A program made the translations under genes and the position numbers. A stretch of DNA of 64,000 nt. Origin: Diphasiastrum complanatum. Lineage: Eukaryota > Streptophyta > Lycopodiopsida > Lycopodiales > Lycopodiaceae. The DNA lies in assembly GCA_029204225.1 (NCBI GenBank), contig CM055104.1:25745285-25809284 (forward strand), read 5' to 3'. This document shows positions 1-10,258 of this stretch, one piece after another (position 1 is the first letter of the stretch; every line of letters starts with the position of its first letter). A model generated the notes under the pieces. The model did no database searches, was not told the DNA's origin, and worked only from the letters and a program-made list of their open reading frames with translations.

Positions 1-740
1 ATTTGAGATTGTTGTCTCCTAGAAGAAAGATATTTATGAAGGAATAATACTCTTGGTGGTTACAGCTCATGTGGGACTTGTCATCTAACAAAGAAAACAG
101 GTATTGACACAATTCACTCATGTAAAAACGTAGTTTAAGATAAGTGAATAAACAATTATGTCTATTCAAGCAAATAAATTTCAACATCCAAAGAAAAACA
201 AGTTCCCGAGAGCAATTAATAATCAGGCTTAAGCAAGGCTTTCAGTATCTACCTTGCTTCCATCAATTCTCGGCAAGTCTGAAAGGCTTGAGTTGTGGAC
301 TCCTCAGTTTGTGTGATCTTCAAACTTTCATCATGTCCCAGTCTTAATATATTAATAAAGGAAGATTCATCCATTGCTAGAAGATGGTTTTCGTTACCCA
401 CAGATGAATCATTGTGACAATGCTAGGCTTGAATATTCTGTTCATGAGACATGTATTGTGATAGTGCTCACTCAAATTTTGGATTATTTAAGAGAAAAAT
501 TCAATGCACCTTAAAGAATCTTAAGAAATTGTCATCAAGGTTGCATTTCTTTTCTACAAGATTTGGTCATTATGCTTTGTCATAAAAACTATCTATTGTA
601 TTTATGTTCACGTGTTATATTTCTTAATACATGCACTCCCTTTATACGTACAATTTTATTGTTAATTGTAATGATATAACTAGAGAACAAATCAAATGTA
701 CACGCTACAAGCATGAAAGTACATTGTGCTAAAAAACATG

Positions 741-812
<72 letters not shown>

Positions 813-1521
813 TTTACAATTTTGTTGCCTAAAGCTATATCATTATTTTACTATTCTAAAGTGTTTAGTGATATTATTGGAAAATTAAAAACTGTATATA
901 CACAAGACTTGTGAAAGTATTGTTTCAGATACATTTCTTTGAGTAGCCATCCATTTTTTCCATTTTTTCTCCTCCTGCTGCTGCTGGAGTCAAGCGGATG
1001 AAACTTTATTTCAGGTGGCAGGAATACAAGTCTGCATGTTGGTGGGTAAGTAATCAGCTCACTTCTCCTGCTGCCTCTCTCTATATCGGTACAGACAGAT
1101 AGACAATATACTCTTATCAAGAAGAAGCACTGCAATCATGTGTACATCCACATCCACACCCATCATGCAAATTGATGTGTCAATAGTACTCAAGAAAAAT
1201 TCAGATCCTATGATTGTCGGACAGGTTAAAGAGCAAGAGTTTAGCATGATTGAGAATATGTCTAGCAAAGCCCCTTGTCATGAACTGCGATCAGGAGGTG
1301 TATGTGAAGCAAAAGCATGCAACAGGAAAACAGGAAAACCCTAGAGGTTCGCATGCAGAGCTTCTTCATAAAGTAAAACCCAACAGTAGTCTATTCAAAC
1401 CATTGTGACTAAAAAAAATGGCATATCAAGAGCTTCTTCTTCTTCATAAAGTAAAACCCAATAGTAGTCTATTCAAAATAGTAATGACTTAAGTAGATGT
1501 CATTGTGTACAACAAATTAAA
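1..1521. other. AT-rich stretch without a clear gene
   Basis: No reading frame here has a recognisable domain; the longest ones are under 100 codons and one is only the translated microsatellite. A short direct repeat (agcttcttcataaagtaaaa) occurs near 1358 and again near 1433, so a small local duplication is visible. The right edge is the TTAAA target site of the retrotransposon that starts at 1522. Confidence 0.6.
745..812. repeat. (CT)n microsatellite
   Basis: About 65 bases of nearly pure CT dinucleotide, ending in a CCCTC interruption. It produces a false Ser-Leu repeat when translated. It is one of eight long dinucleotide tracts in the window. Confidence 0.98.
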
Positions 1522-2438
1522 TGTTGTAAAGCTGACTTGGGTGCACCCAGTGTGCCCTGTAAGACTCAAAGGGGTGACACTCCCTAAGGTCCCAGAGCAA
1601 GTTAGAATGTCAAGGACTGAGCCTCCGACCTGTGGTGAGCCAGTCAAGTAGTCACAAAGTCATGAGCTAGCTCTGGAGCTCGAGTCATGGCCTAGTCAGG
1701 AAAGCAGGTTGATTCGGCCGCCGGGACGGCTCCCGGGAGCCATGTCCGGGAGCCAGACTGATTCTGCCAGGTTGCCAGGCTTAATCAGCAAAATAAAAAC
1801 TAAGTCCTAAAAAGCGTGCTTTACCAGAAAGCACTATGTTTCAAACCAGAGGGGGTGCGCCGAATCAGCAGAACTATAGGGGGAGTCCGGCAGACAGAAA
1901 CTTGGGCAGCTCAACCAGCGCCAGGAATCCAGTCGCCAGGTCTCAGCTCCCTCTACCAGCACGAGCCAGGCACAATGCCCAGCACGTGTTGGTGGCCCTG
2001 AGACCGGTCAGTCTATGTATGAATGTAACCTCTTCCAAATCTAATAAAGTTGATCCTTGGGGATGATTACCATTTCGGTTTCGCCTCCGGGACTGGTCCA
2101 AGTGGAAGGACCCTTACTACAACCTTTTTGCGTCGCTGGCGCCTAAGGGTCCCTGTCATCGACATGGGGCTTGATGCTATGCCAATTGGTCAGTTTGGCG
2201 ACCACTATGCCTTGGGTTTCATGTGTGGCTTGTCTTTGCCTTTGGTTACCTTTTGGGGACGGATTTCGAGTTGGCTTTCGGGTTGGTTGGGATTCCAGTT
2301 TTCTTAAGTCTGAATGGTTAAGCTTGTTACGTTTCTGAGTTGGCTTTTACGTAAGTGCATGATGGATGAATGTTAGACTTAAGCGCGTGTTGGGGAAACC
2401 GCTCAAGTCCCAGCGCCCTTTGAGGCGCCGGCGCAACA
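1522..2438 (+). repeat. 5' LTR of the gag-protease element
   Basis: The LTR is 917 bases and starts TG and ends CA. It carries an AATAAA signal at 2043-2048, which is also present at the matching place in the 3' LTR. The inner part is GC-richer than the surrounding DNA and contains short palindromic GGCGCC-like blocks near the end. Left flank is TTAAA. Confidence 0.95.
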
Positions 2439-2440
2439 TG

Positions 2441-2453
2441 TGGTATCAGAGCC
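2441..2453 (+). other. Primer-binding site (initiator Met-tRNA type)
   Basis: The sequence tggtatcagagcc lies two bases after the LTR end. It is the standard plant retrotransposon primer-binding site, complementary to the 3' end of initiator methionine tRNA. It fixes the 5' LTR boundary and the direction of the element. Confidence 0.92.
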
Positions 2454-2529
2454 GACTAGCCGGTCAGCTATGCAAGTCTCACAGGGATGGCCACGTTTTT
2501 GGGATTTGTCAGGACAACCGTTGCGCAAG

Positions 2530-2915
2530 GTGCTGCCCACAGTGTAAGCACGGGTGCGTCCACGGTCGGGGTGGTCGGCAGAACGGGGGACTTGATGAGT
2601 CAAAGTGCTGCCCTCGAGGTGTAAGCACGGTCAGTTCTCGTAGTTCGGGCCTGGCGCTGTCTGCACGTAGGACGGATGAGGCAAAGTGCTGCCTAGGTAG
2701 GTGAAAGCACGGTCTGTACCTTGTGGGGTGCGGGGCGACATATTCGAATTGTACGGGTTAACCATTGATACAGATATGCTGCTCGAATTCGGGTGTAAAG
2801 CACGGGTGGTTAGCTGCCGGTGCGGGATAGCTACCGATCGTTTAGCTATAAGGGCTATCGACCAAAAAGTGGTGGGGCGTGACTGAGACAATGTGCTGCT
2901 TAATGGTGAAAGCAC
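2530..2915 (+). repeat. Five spaced GTGCT...AGCAC hairpin repeats in the leader
   Basis: Between the primer-binding site and gag a motif recurs five times. GTGCTGC (ATGCTGC in the fourth copy) is followed after 14-19 bases by AAGCACGG. The left and right arms sit at 2530/2547, 2605/2624, 2686/2706, 2776/2799 and 2893/2911. GTGCT and AGCAC are reverse complements, so each copy can form a small stem-loop in the RNA; copy four has one mismatch. Copies 2, 3 and 5 also share an upstream GAnGAGnCAA-like stretch. No coding function is apparent. The position suits an RNA packaging, dimerisation or translation-control element, which is inference. Confidence 0.75.
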
Positions 2916-3270
2916 GGATGGTTGGATGGATGTTTCCCCGTGGGCTAATTCTGTGATAGATTTGTGTGGGCGCGGCTAGGCAAAGGTCCTACGTCCGGTC
3001 TCAGGGGGGTTTGTGGCTTGAGAGGGATCCTCTGTGTTTGCTTTGGTTGGTATGTTCCGTTTGTCGTGTGCTTGCTTGGACACAAATGACCTGGTTCCTA
3101 CTTGGCTCTCAGGTGATGTGGGCGTGCTAAGTTTGAGGAAGGGATATTTTCATTGAAGCTGATTTAATAAAGAAGAAAAGAGAGCTGTGGGGCCCGGCTG
3201 ACAGAAGGGAGAGCTTCAAATATAAAAAGGATTGAGGCGATAATCTGTTGGAAGTACACCTCTGACTATA

Positions 3271-4449
3271 ATGGAGGACCATCTTGAAGAGTTACGAGCA
3301 CTGACGGACGGAGAAGAGCTGACTCGAGAATACATCTCTCGCATGCATCGAGATGGCACTAGGTCCAAGTCGAGAAAGAAAGAGCGTATGCACTCCACAG
3401 TGGCGCCCCTCCATGAAGAGATGGGTGGCCCTTCTGAACCTACACCAAGAGATGAACCCTTGCCAGAGGCGCAACAGGACCTCTTTGAAGTGAAGATGCG
3501 GCAATACTTATCAAGCGCAATGACGGCTATGCTTAGCGAGGTGAAGAAGGATAGAGAAACCGAAAGGAAAGAATGGCAAACATCCTTGCGAGCCATGAAT
3601 CTTACTCAAATTAACCTTGCTAGAGAAATGAGAGACGGGCTAACACAGCTCGAAGCCAGGTTTGAAGAGTTGGAAGCAACTAGGGAGAATGCAGTGGCGC
3701 CTCCTCCACAGATACCTAGAGAACCACGAGCGCGAACCACGGAGGGCCCAAGAAAGACTGCCAAAGTGAAAGCACCACCTACTTTCAAAAGAGAGCGTGA
3801 CATTCGAGTTGTGGAAGATTGGTTGTTTCACATGGACCATTACTTCCGTCTAATGAACACTCCTGAGGAAGAAAGAACTGACTTGGCATTAGCATATTTT
3901 GAGGGCTACACTACAAATTGGTACCGGATGGCAGGAATGCATTTTCAAACATGGGACGCATTCAAAGCCACGTTACGAGAGGAGTTCATACCGAAGGATT
4001 CACACATGAGATTGAGGACAGAATTATCGGGGCTCAAACAGAAAGGGTCATTGCGAGAGTACCTCAATAGATTCAGACAGAGTGTATGGGTTATTGAAGA
4101 TATGTCCGAGGCGGACAAAACTCATTACTTATTGTCTGGAATGCAATCCTGGACCCGACGTGCGATAGACAGCTACATGCCCCATGATTTCAATTCAACT
4201 ATTCGAGCGGCTGAAATGGTTTGTGATTATGAGAGCACATTGGCACCAGCTGCTCCCGCAACCTCAACAAGAGTATTTAGTGGATCCAGACCGAGTCCGA
4301 GCTTCTTTTCAAGGGGGGACTCAGCTCCAAATGGCAACCAAGCCTCGAGTAGCGTGAATAAATTCCCAACAAAAACAGGGTTTGGCAACCAAGGCAACAA
4401 TGGAAGGGAACATGTTCCAGAGAAGAAACAATGTTGGACCTTCAACTAG
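3271..4449 (+). CDS. Gag polyprotein of the gag-protease LTR element
   Basis: This is the structural capsid protein that would assemble the virus-like particle around element RNA in the cytoplasm. The 392-codon frame opens with ATG at 3271. Residues about 75-140 are charged and look coiled-coil forming, 145-175 are proline- and basic-rich, and about 180-290 match the retrotransposon gag core (VEDWLFHMDHYF, a FxxTNWYRM-like segment, LREYLNRFRQ). The frame ends at 4449 just before the zinc knuckle, which lies in the next frame (4382-5485). The two frames overlap by 68 bases. Either a one-base indel near 4425-4440 or a programmed frameshift would join them; I think an indel is more likely because the knuckle is normally fused to gag. 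Confidence 0.88.
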   Translation: MEDHLEELRALTDGEELTREYISRMHRDGTRSKSRKKERMHSTVAPLHEEMGGPSEPTPRDEPLPEAQQDLFEVKMRQYLSSAMTAMLSEVKKDRETERKEWQTSLRAMNLTQINLAREMRDGLTQLEARFEELEATRENAVAPPPQIPREPRARTTEGPRKTAKVKAPPTFKRERDIRVVEDWLFHMDHYFRLMNTPEEERTDLALAYFEGYTTNWYRMAGMHFQTWDAFKATLREEFIPKDSHMRLRTELSGLKQKGSLREYLNRFRQSVWVIEDMSEADKTHYLLSGMQSWTRRAIDSYMPHDFNSTIRAAEMVCDYESTLAPAAPATSTRVFSGSRPSPSFFSRGDSAPNGNQASSSVNKFPTKTGFGNQGNNGREHVPEKKQCWTFN

Positions 4450-5485
4450 TCACAGCAACAGCTCACCAACAGTGGGCAGTTCCATGCGTTGCTTCAACTG
4501 TCATCAGCAAGGTCACTCTTGGAGATCATGCCCCAAACCATTGAATAAGCAAACCATGGCTGCCATTGAAGGATTTGATAGGATGGAGAGAGAGGCATTT
4601 GATCAAGAAGATGGTGAACAAGATGATGAAGAGGACCCAGAAACGGATTTGACGGAGTCTGACCTGAATGCCTTGCAACAGATAGGGGCACTTGCGACTT
4701 ATCGTGAACATCTTATGGCGACTCCTGCGAGAGGATCCAAGTTATTGTACCTGAAAGGCTGTATTCAAGGCAGGATCATTTACTTCATGGTAGACCTGGG
4801 GGCGTCACATAACTACTTGTCAGAAAAACTGACAGGAGAATTGGACATCCAATGTGAAGAAAATGTGACTCCTATTTGTGTGGAGACCGCGAAAGGTACA
4901 ATGACCACTTGTAGATTGGCAACCAACTTACCAATCTCTCTGGGAGCCTGGAAGAATCGACTAACGTTCACAATCTTGAAGATGGATGCCTTCGACGCTA
5001 TTTTGGGATTAAGCTGGTTTAACGAACATGTGGTGGCCTTCTTGGCAAAAGGGGTTAACCTTGTGTTATTATATAATGGCAGGAGACCTTGTGTCGTCAG
5101 AGCTGTGCCAGGGGACCAACTAGAAAAGAATGACACAAATGAACCTGAGCCAACCATTCCTCCCAATCTCATTCACCTATTTAACGAAGGACAACCAACA
5201 GTGACAGACCAGCTGACACGGGAACAAATGGAGCCAAAATTGCCTATAGTCTCTACATCAAAGGTGAATTCAAGTGCCGATGCAGAGCTCAAGGAGCTCA
5301 CCTTGTGTGACCAAGCGAAAACTCACTTTTTTAACGAAAGACATCCAACAGTGACAAACCAGCTGACGCGAGGTCAAATGGAGCCAACATTGCCTGCAGT
5401 TTCTACGTCAAAGGTGAATCTCAGTGCCGATACAGAGCTCAAGGAGCTCAACCTGGACGACCAAACGAAATATCTAGAGTCCTAG
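4382..5485 (+). CDS. Zinc knuckle plus aspartic protease with duplicated tail
   Basis: This is the second frame of the element, 367 codons as opened at 4382, though it is probably read as a continuation of gag. A CCHC zinc knuckle (CFNCHQQGHSWRSC) lies at residues 37-50 and would bind element RNA. After an acidic linker comes a retropepsin-type protease: the active-site motif DLGAS is near residue 137 and the C-terminal ILGLSWF signature near 206. DLGAS in place of DTGA/DSGA is common in plant Gypsy proteases. From residue 265 a 50-residue unit is repeated twice in tandem before the stop at 5485. No reverse transcriptase follows, so the protein cannot support transposition alone. Confidence 0.85.
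   Translation: MATKATMEGNMFQRRNNVGPSTSHSNSSPTVGSSMRCFNCHQQGHSWRSCPKPLNKQTMAAIEGFDRMEREAFDQEDGEQDDEEDPETDLTESDLNALQQIGALATYREHLMATPARGSKLLYLKGCIQGRIIYFMVDLGASHNYLSEKLTGELDIQCEENVTPICVETAKGTMTTCRLATNLPISLGAWKNRLTFTILKMDAFDAILGLSWFNEHVVAFLAKGVNLVLLYNGRRPCVVRAVPGDQLEKNDTNEPEPTIPPNLIHLFNEGQPTVTDQLTREQMEPKLPIVSTSKVNSSADAELKELTLCDQAKTHFFNERHPTVTNQLTRGQMEPTLPAVSTSKVNLSADTELKELNLDDQTKYLES
5174..5473 (+). repeat. Two-copy 150-bp in-frame tandem duplication
   Basis: The units 5174-5323 and 5324-5473 are each 150 bases, so the reading frame is kept. Both encode the same pattern: an (L/F)FNE start, a QLTR segment, an STSKVN segment and a LKEL segment. They have diverged at many positions, so the duplication is older than the insertion of this copy. 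Confidence 0.9.
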
Positions 5486-5852
5486 GGGACTCATCCAGAT
5501 GTGCGACGACAACGACATATCTGAGGCTTAAGGGAGCCGTGAGTACCTTTTTCTTTCATGCTAATAAAGTAAGCCGCATTTCTCATTGAGGAGTGAGCTT
5601 CAGTTTGATGTCTAAGTGCAGCAGCTTCACACAGGTTTTACGTAAGTGAACTAGATCCACACTTTTCCTGTGCTGGGTGTAAAACACAATATCATTACTC
5701 TGCTTTACAGTTGGTTTCCTTTGGCCGGTGAATCAAGCCCGTGCCCTTGTATATGTGACTAAAGTCTGGCCGGTGAATTAAGCCCGTGCCATGAGTCTTA
5801 GGTTCTAGTTTGGCCCTGATGAGGACATCAGCTTTCTCAAACGAGGGGAGGA
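5486..5852 (+). other. 3' non-coding interior and polypurine tract
   Basis: This non-coding stretch lies between the last ORF and the 3' LTR. It holds a doubled phrase ggccggtgaat(c/t)aagcccgtgcc (5723 and 5769) and the phrase gatgaggacatcagctttctc, which also precedes the LTR at 60296 in almost the same form. The polypurine tract acgaggggagga (5841-5852) directly abuts the 3' LTR and would prime plus-strand synthesis. Confidence 0.8.
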
Positions 5853-6772
5853 TGTTGTAAAGCTGACTTGGGTGCACCCAGCGTGCCCTGTAAGACTCAA
5901 AGGGGTGACACTCCCTAAGGTCCCATAGCAAGTTAGAATGTCAAGGACTGAGCCTCCGACCTGTGGTGAGCCAGTCAAGTAGTCACAAAGTCATGAGCTA
6001 GCTCTGGAGCTCGAGTCATGGCCTAGTCAGGAAAGCAGGTTGATTCGGCCGCCGGGACGGCTCCCGGGAGCCATGTCCGGAAGCCAGACTCATTCTGCCA
6101 GGCTTGCCAAGCTTAATCAGCAAAATAAAAACTAAGTCCTAAAAAGCGTGCTTTACCAGAAAGCACTATGTTTCAAACCAGAGGGGGTGCGCCGAATAAC
6201 AACAGAACTATAGGGGGAGTCTGGCAGACAGAAACTTGGGCAGCTCAACCAGCGCCAGGAATCCAGTCGCCAGGTCTCAGCTCCCTCTACCAGCACGAGC
6301 CAGGCACAATGCCCAGCACGTGTTGGTGGCCCCGAGATCGGTCAGTCTATGTATGAATGTAACCTCTTCCAAATCTAATAAAGTTGATCCTTGGGGATGA
6401 TTACCATTTCGGTTTCGCCTCGGGGACTGGTCCAAGTGGAAGGACCCTTACTACAACCTTTTTGTGTCGCTGGCGCCTAAGGGTCCCTGTCATCGACATG
6501 GGGCTTGCCGCTATGCCAATTGGTCAGTTTGGCGACCACTATGCCTTGGGTTTCATGTGTGGCTTGTCTTTGCCTTTGGTTACCTTTTGGGGACGGATTC
6601 CGAGTTGGCTTTCGGGTTGGTTGGGATTCCAGTTTTCTTAAGTCTGAATGGTTAAGCTTGTTACGTTTCTGAGTTGGCTTTTACGTAAGTGCATGATGGA
6701 TGAATGTTAGACTTAAGCGCGTGTTGGGGAAACCGCTCAAGTCCCAACGCCCTTTGAGACGCCGGCGCAACA
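5853..6772 (+). repeat. 3' LTR of the gag-protease element
   Basis: This 920-base copy matches the LTR at 1522-2438 with scattered substitutions and a few short indels. AATAAA is at 6377-6382. The right flank TTAAA (6773-6777) repeats the left flank of the 5' LTR. Confidence 0.95.
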
Positions 6773-7437
6773 TTAAACTGAAAATCTTGTGTCATGGTTA
6801 CGACGTCACATCTTATTATTGTACCATAACAACCTCATATACCTTCTTTAGGTTCTCCATTTTGGTCAAGGTCTTGCGCTCTTGTGTAAATTGGTTCATC
6901 TCTATCAATCTCAAAACCTTGTTGTCTCGTAGGAAGTAGATCAACTAGATCACGTTCATTGCATACAATTTGCTCTTTTTGGATTATAAGGACACCTTCA
7001 TTAGATACCTCTTGCATATCAATATTGATAATAACCTCTTCGTCATTGTTAGAATCAATTGGAAATGGATCATTCGGCTTACAAAACAAAGACAACAGTG
7101 TCTCAAGATTTGGAATCATGTGATGGCCCCATGGAGGACAAGCTCAGATACGATGACAGCGGCCATGGTTTCTCATTTCACTATAGAAGGACCTAAGAAA
7201 TCCAATGTGTGAAAAATGCAATTCACAAAGATCTTCACTACGAAAAATGATTCACTCTCATCCAATGTCAAGAATCCTGAAAGTATATTTACCTTCTCTA
7301 AATCACAAAAAAATGGACACAGAAATAATGAGTTCAAATCTAATCACCCCTAATATAGTTAAATTGATTGGAATAACTTGCATTCAAATTTGAAATTTTG
7401 ATTTCCATATCCAATCACCCATAATAGACTCATTCAG

Positions 7438-7573
<136 letters not shown>

Positions 7574-7841
7574 ATGAAAGAGTTAAAGGTAACCAACACT
7601 CCCTATTCTAGGAAGCTGTGTAGCCCTTGTTTTCTTCCGTTAAAGGTGTGGTTTAAATGTTTTTTGTTGGAAGATAAGTTTCACAAGAAAGCCCAAACGC
7701 CACAGGGAGGGAGCATGTGGTGACATTCTGGAATAGGATATAATTGTGTGGTTCGGGAGTTTCGATTAGTACTCTATAATGTTCTCTTTTTTTCTCTCTT
7801 CGTGTGTGTTTAGGGTGGGTGTGTGTGTGTGCATGCGTGTA

Positions 7842-7843
<2 letters not shown>

Positions 7844-7926
<83 letters not shown>
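7844..7926. repeat. (GT)n microsatellite
   Basis: About 83 bases of GT repeat, preceded by an imperfect GT-rich start from about 7800. It is the only long GT tract here. Confidence 0.97.
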
Positions 7927-7928
<2 letters not shown>

Positions 7929-8088
7929 CATGCTACTAGTTTACAGTTTGTGTTATATATCAATTTTATGTTTCATGCTTTTATTCTCAAAAATTAGCGT
8001 TTCATGGTAATTAGTTTTAAGTATGATGCCATTAGTTTATGTTTCATGCTTACTAGTCCATTGTTATATCTTCATTTTGGTTTCATGC

Positions 8089-8209
<121 letters not shown>

Positions 8210-8904
8210 ACACATCTAACATTTTCAACTTTTGTAGAAGAAGGAACATAAGTTGGTTTGAAGGAAAAGAGTTGCAAGAGAGATCGAAAATATTATTGAT
8301 AGGATAAATTACATGAATATTGATTTTGGATCATCATTGGTCTTAAATGATGCTCTTGTTGATGATGATCCCTTGCATGATATAATTAGTTCATCAATGC
8401 CTTGTGATTCAATCCATGTCTCCAAATCTCTAGAAGGTTCTTACCACCCAACCACACCTATCCTAGACGTTGCACATGCGACCTCCACGATAGTCCACTT
8501 GGATTCCACATTAGCCCTCCATGATACTCCACGTGAATTCCACAAACTTGACCACTCCTTTAAAAAAGAGAACATATCTTGGACGTACTATGACTAGTTT
8601 GAAAGATAATTGCAAATTACTACGCACTGTTGATGTGTCAAAAGCCATTTTAGGTTCTTTTTCTGACCTTCCTCTTTCACCTAGCTTGCAACCATTAGTA
8701 AAAGTTTCATTAGAAGTAGATATTCGTGTTGGCCACTCCAATCACCATTACCATTAAATGGAACATCGGCATCAACAGAGGAAAGGAAAATATCAAGGTA
8801 GTCAAACAAATCCATGTGTATGAGAATAGTTGACAATTATTTTGGCATGCATTACTATCAAGAATGCTTGTGAACATTAAAACATAAAAACGTACTGGGG
8901 TCGA

Positions 8905-9414
8905 ATGTACATGATCATGCCTAGTGAACACTTTCCTGAGGCTAGTTTGGGGCCATTTGCATTGAGTAGTATTGAGGTCCCTCTAAACAGTGTTGTGACA
9001 TTGGTGCCATATGCAGGACCTCAATACAATTGGGGTGATTGGCATGCTTTGTGTTGTCACCAATGGAGGATGCAAGTACATGGCTTAAATTCAAATGCTT
9101 GTTCTTTAGAGGAGCAACGCATGCAAGGAGGCAACATCTCTAGGGCAAATCGTACATACATTGATGGACGTCCAGATGTGCATGGAAACATTGCTGCATA
9201 TATAAATAGTTCCATTGGCCACCCTTTATTGACGAATTGTAATTTTGAAGAATGCACCAATGGAAAAGAAGAATATTTTACTATAAATGTAAAGGGCACT
9301 TATGTAATGATCTGTGCCACTAGATCTATCAAGGTTGGGGAGGAATTGTTCATCAAGTATAGTTTCAACCGTCCTCTATCCAAATGTTTGCAAAAGACAA
9401 TAAGTCAAATGTGA
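8905..9414 (+). pseudogene. SET-domain-like protein fragment
   Basis: The frame resembles the C-terminal half of a SET domain, the fold of lysine methyltransferases. Visible pieces are an SSIEVPLNSVVTLVPYAG segment, like the start of the core; HGNIAAYINSSIG followed by NCNFEE, in the place of the NHSCxPN cofactor-binding motif; and IKVGEELFIKYSF, matching the conserved GEEL..Y end. The cysteine and asparagine spacing of the NHSCxPN motif is altered, so catalysis is doubtful. The first in-frame ATG is at 8905; upstream frames in the same direction (8313-8597, 8521-8757) show no SET signature. The copy is isolated and surrounded by repeats, so it is probably a transposon-carried or decayed gene piece. 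Another methyl-binding use of the fold cannot be excluded. Confidence 0.5.
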
Positions 9415-10258
9415 ATATTTAAATTTTGTTGATATGCAAAGATGTAAAATCCATGCATTCTTGATTGTATATGGTTTGTGTCATTAAATATGTCAAATGT
9501 TAGGAGCATTATTCGTCATTTGCCTAGATGTTTACATAAGATAATAAGTGAAAGCTAATGAATGTGAAATTTATAAATATGTAGAAGCGTGCGATTCTTT
9601 GAGTTCATTGAATGTTAACAAGTTGAAAAGAAAAATGGTCTAATAGATACACTAGTACGTTCTTACTTTTTAAACAAAGAGGTAATTTATATTCATATGT
9701 AACATTTAGATCTATCAAGTATTGGGAGGAAATAAGAGTGAGTCCAAAAGAAGTGATTAAGTTTGTGTTTGAAACAAAACCCATCTTTTGTTCAAGAATC
9801 TCAAGTGTTGAGAGAACTAGTCAAGTGAAAAGAAAAATCTAGGTGTCAAATCTTTTCATATCCATTTCAATTTTCAAAAGAAAGAGTCATTGGTATTTGA
9901 TGAGTCCAATAGGAGATTGGATCTGATTTCTTTTGTGATTTGATTCAAAGATTATGTGCTTTTGTCTTAGTGATCAAAGCAAAGTTTCCAAGTGACTAGT
10001 CATTAGTGTGAAGATTGATTCTGAGGTTTGTGAGCTAGATCTTTTGTAGATCATTCTAGATTATTGAAGATGTTCAAATCTAGTCTCTTGAAAGTCACAA
10101 ATTACATTTGTAGAATCATATCACAGGTTTTTATTCACATGGCATCAATAGGTGGCATCATATTGAAGGAAAGAAAGGATCCTAAGTGCAACCTTTGTGG
10201 CAAGGGAGGATAATACAAGAAAGACAAGTACAAGGAAAGGTGTTTCCTTTGTGGAAAG
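9415..10258. other. AT-rich spacer, no gene seen
   Basis: No frame with a recognisable domain. A degenerate CxxC-containing stretch (CNLCGK, then CFLCGK) near 10180-10255 continues into the Copia-like remnant downstream and may be what is left of a zinc-binding segment. Confidence 0.5.

Larger units (their letters stand above)
1522..6772 (+). mobile_element. Non-autonomous Gypsy-type LTR retrotransposon (gag-protease only)
   Basis: This is a structurally complete element. Two near-identical LTRs (1522-2438 and 5853-6772) both begin TGTTGTAAAGCT and end GGCGCAACA, and both are flanked by TTAAA (1517-1521 and 6773-6777), a perfect 5-bp target-site duplication. A primer-binding site matching the initiator-Met tRNA end follows the 5' LTR, and a polypurine tract precedes the 3' LTR. 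The interior encodes a gag core, one CCHC zinc knuckle and an aspartic protease, then stops. Only about 370 bases separate the last ORF from the 3' LTR, so reverse transcriptase, RNase H and integrase are absent. This is the architecture described for TR-GAG elements. By my visual count the LTRs differ at roughly 2% of positions, so the insertion is fairly recent. Confidence 0.93.

Noticed and set aside
726-914. Open frames made of Ser-Leu, Arg-Glu, Val-Cys or His-Thr repeats (here and at 7384-8300, 16578, 17035, 17790, 32658)
   Set aside because: They are translations of dinucleotide microsatellites and have no independent coding evidence.
3216-3596. Long minus-strand frames inside the gag region
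   Set aside because: They are shadows of the gag frame on the other strand.
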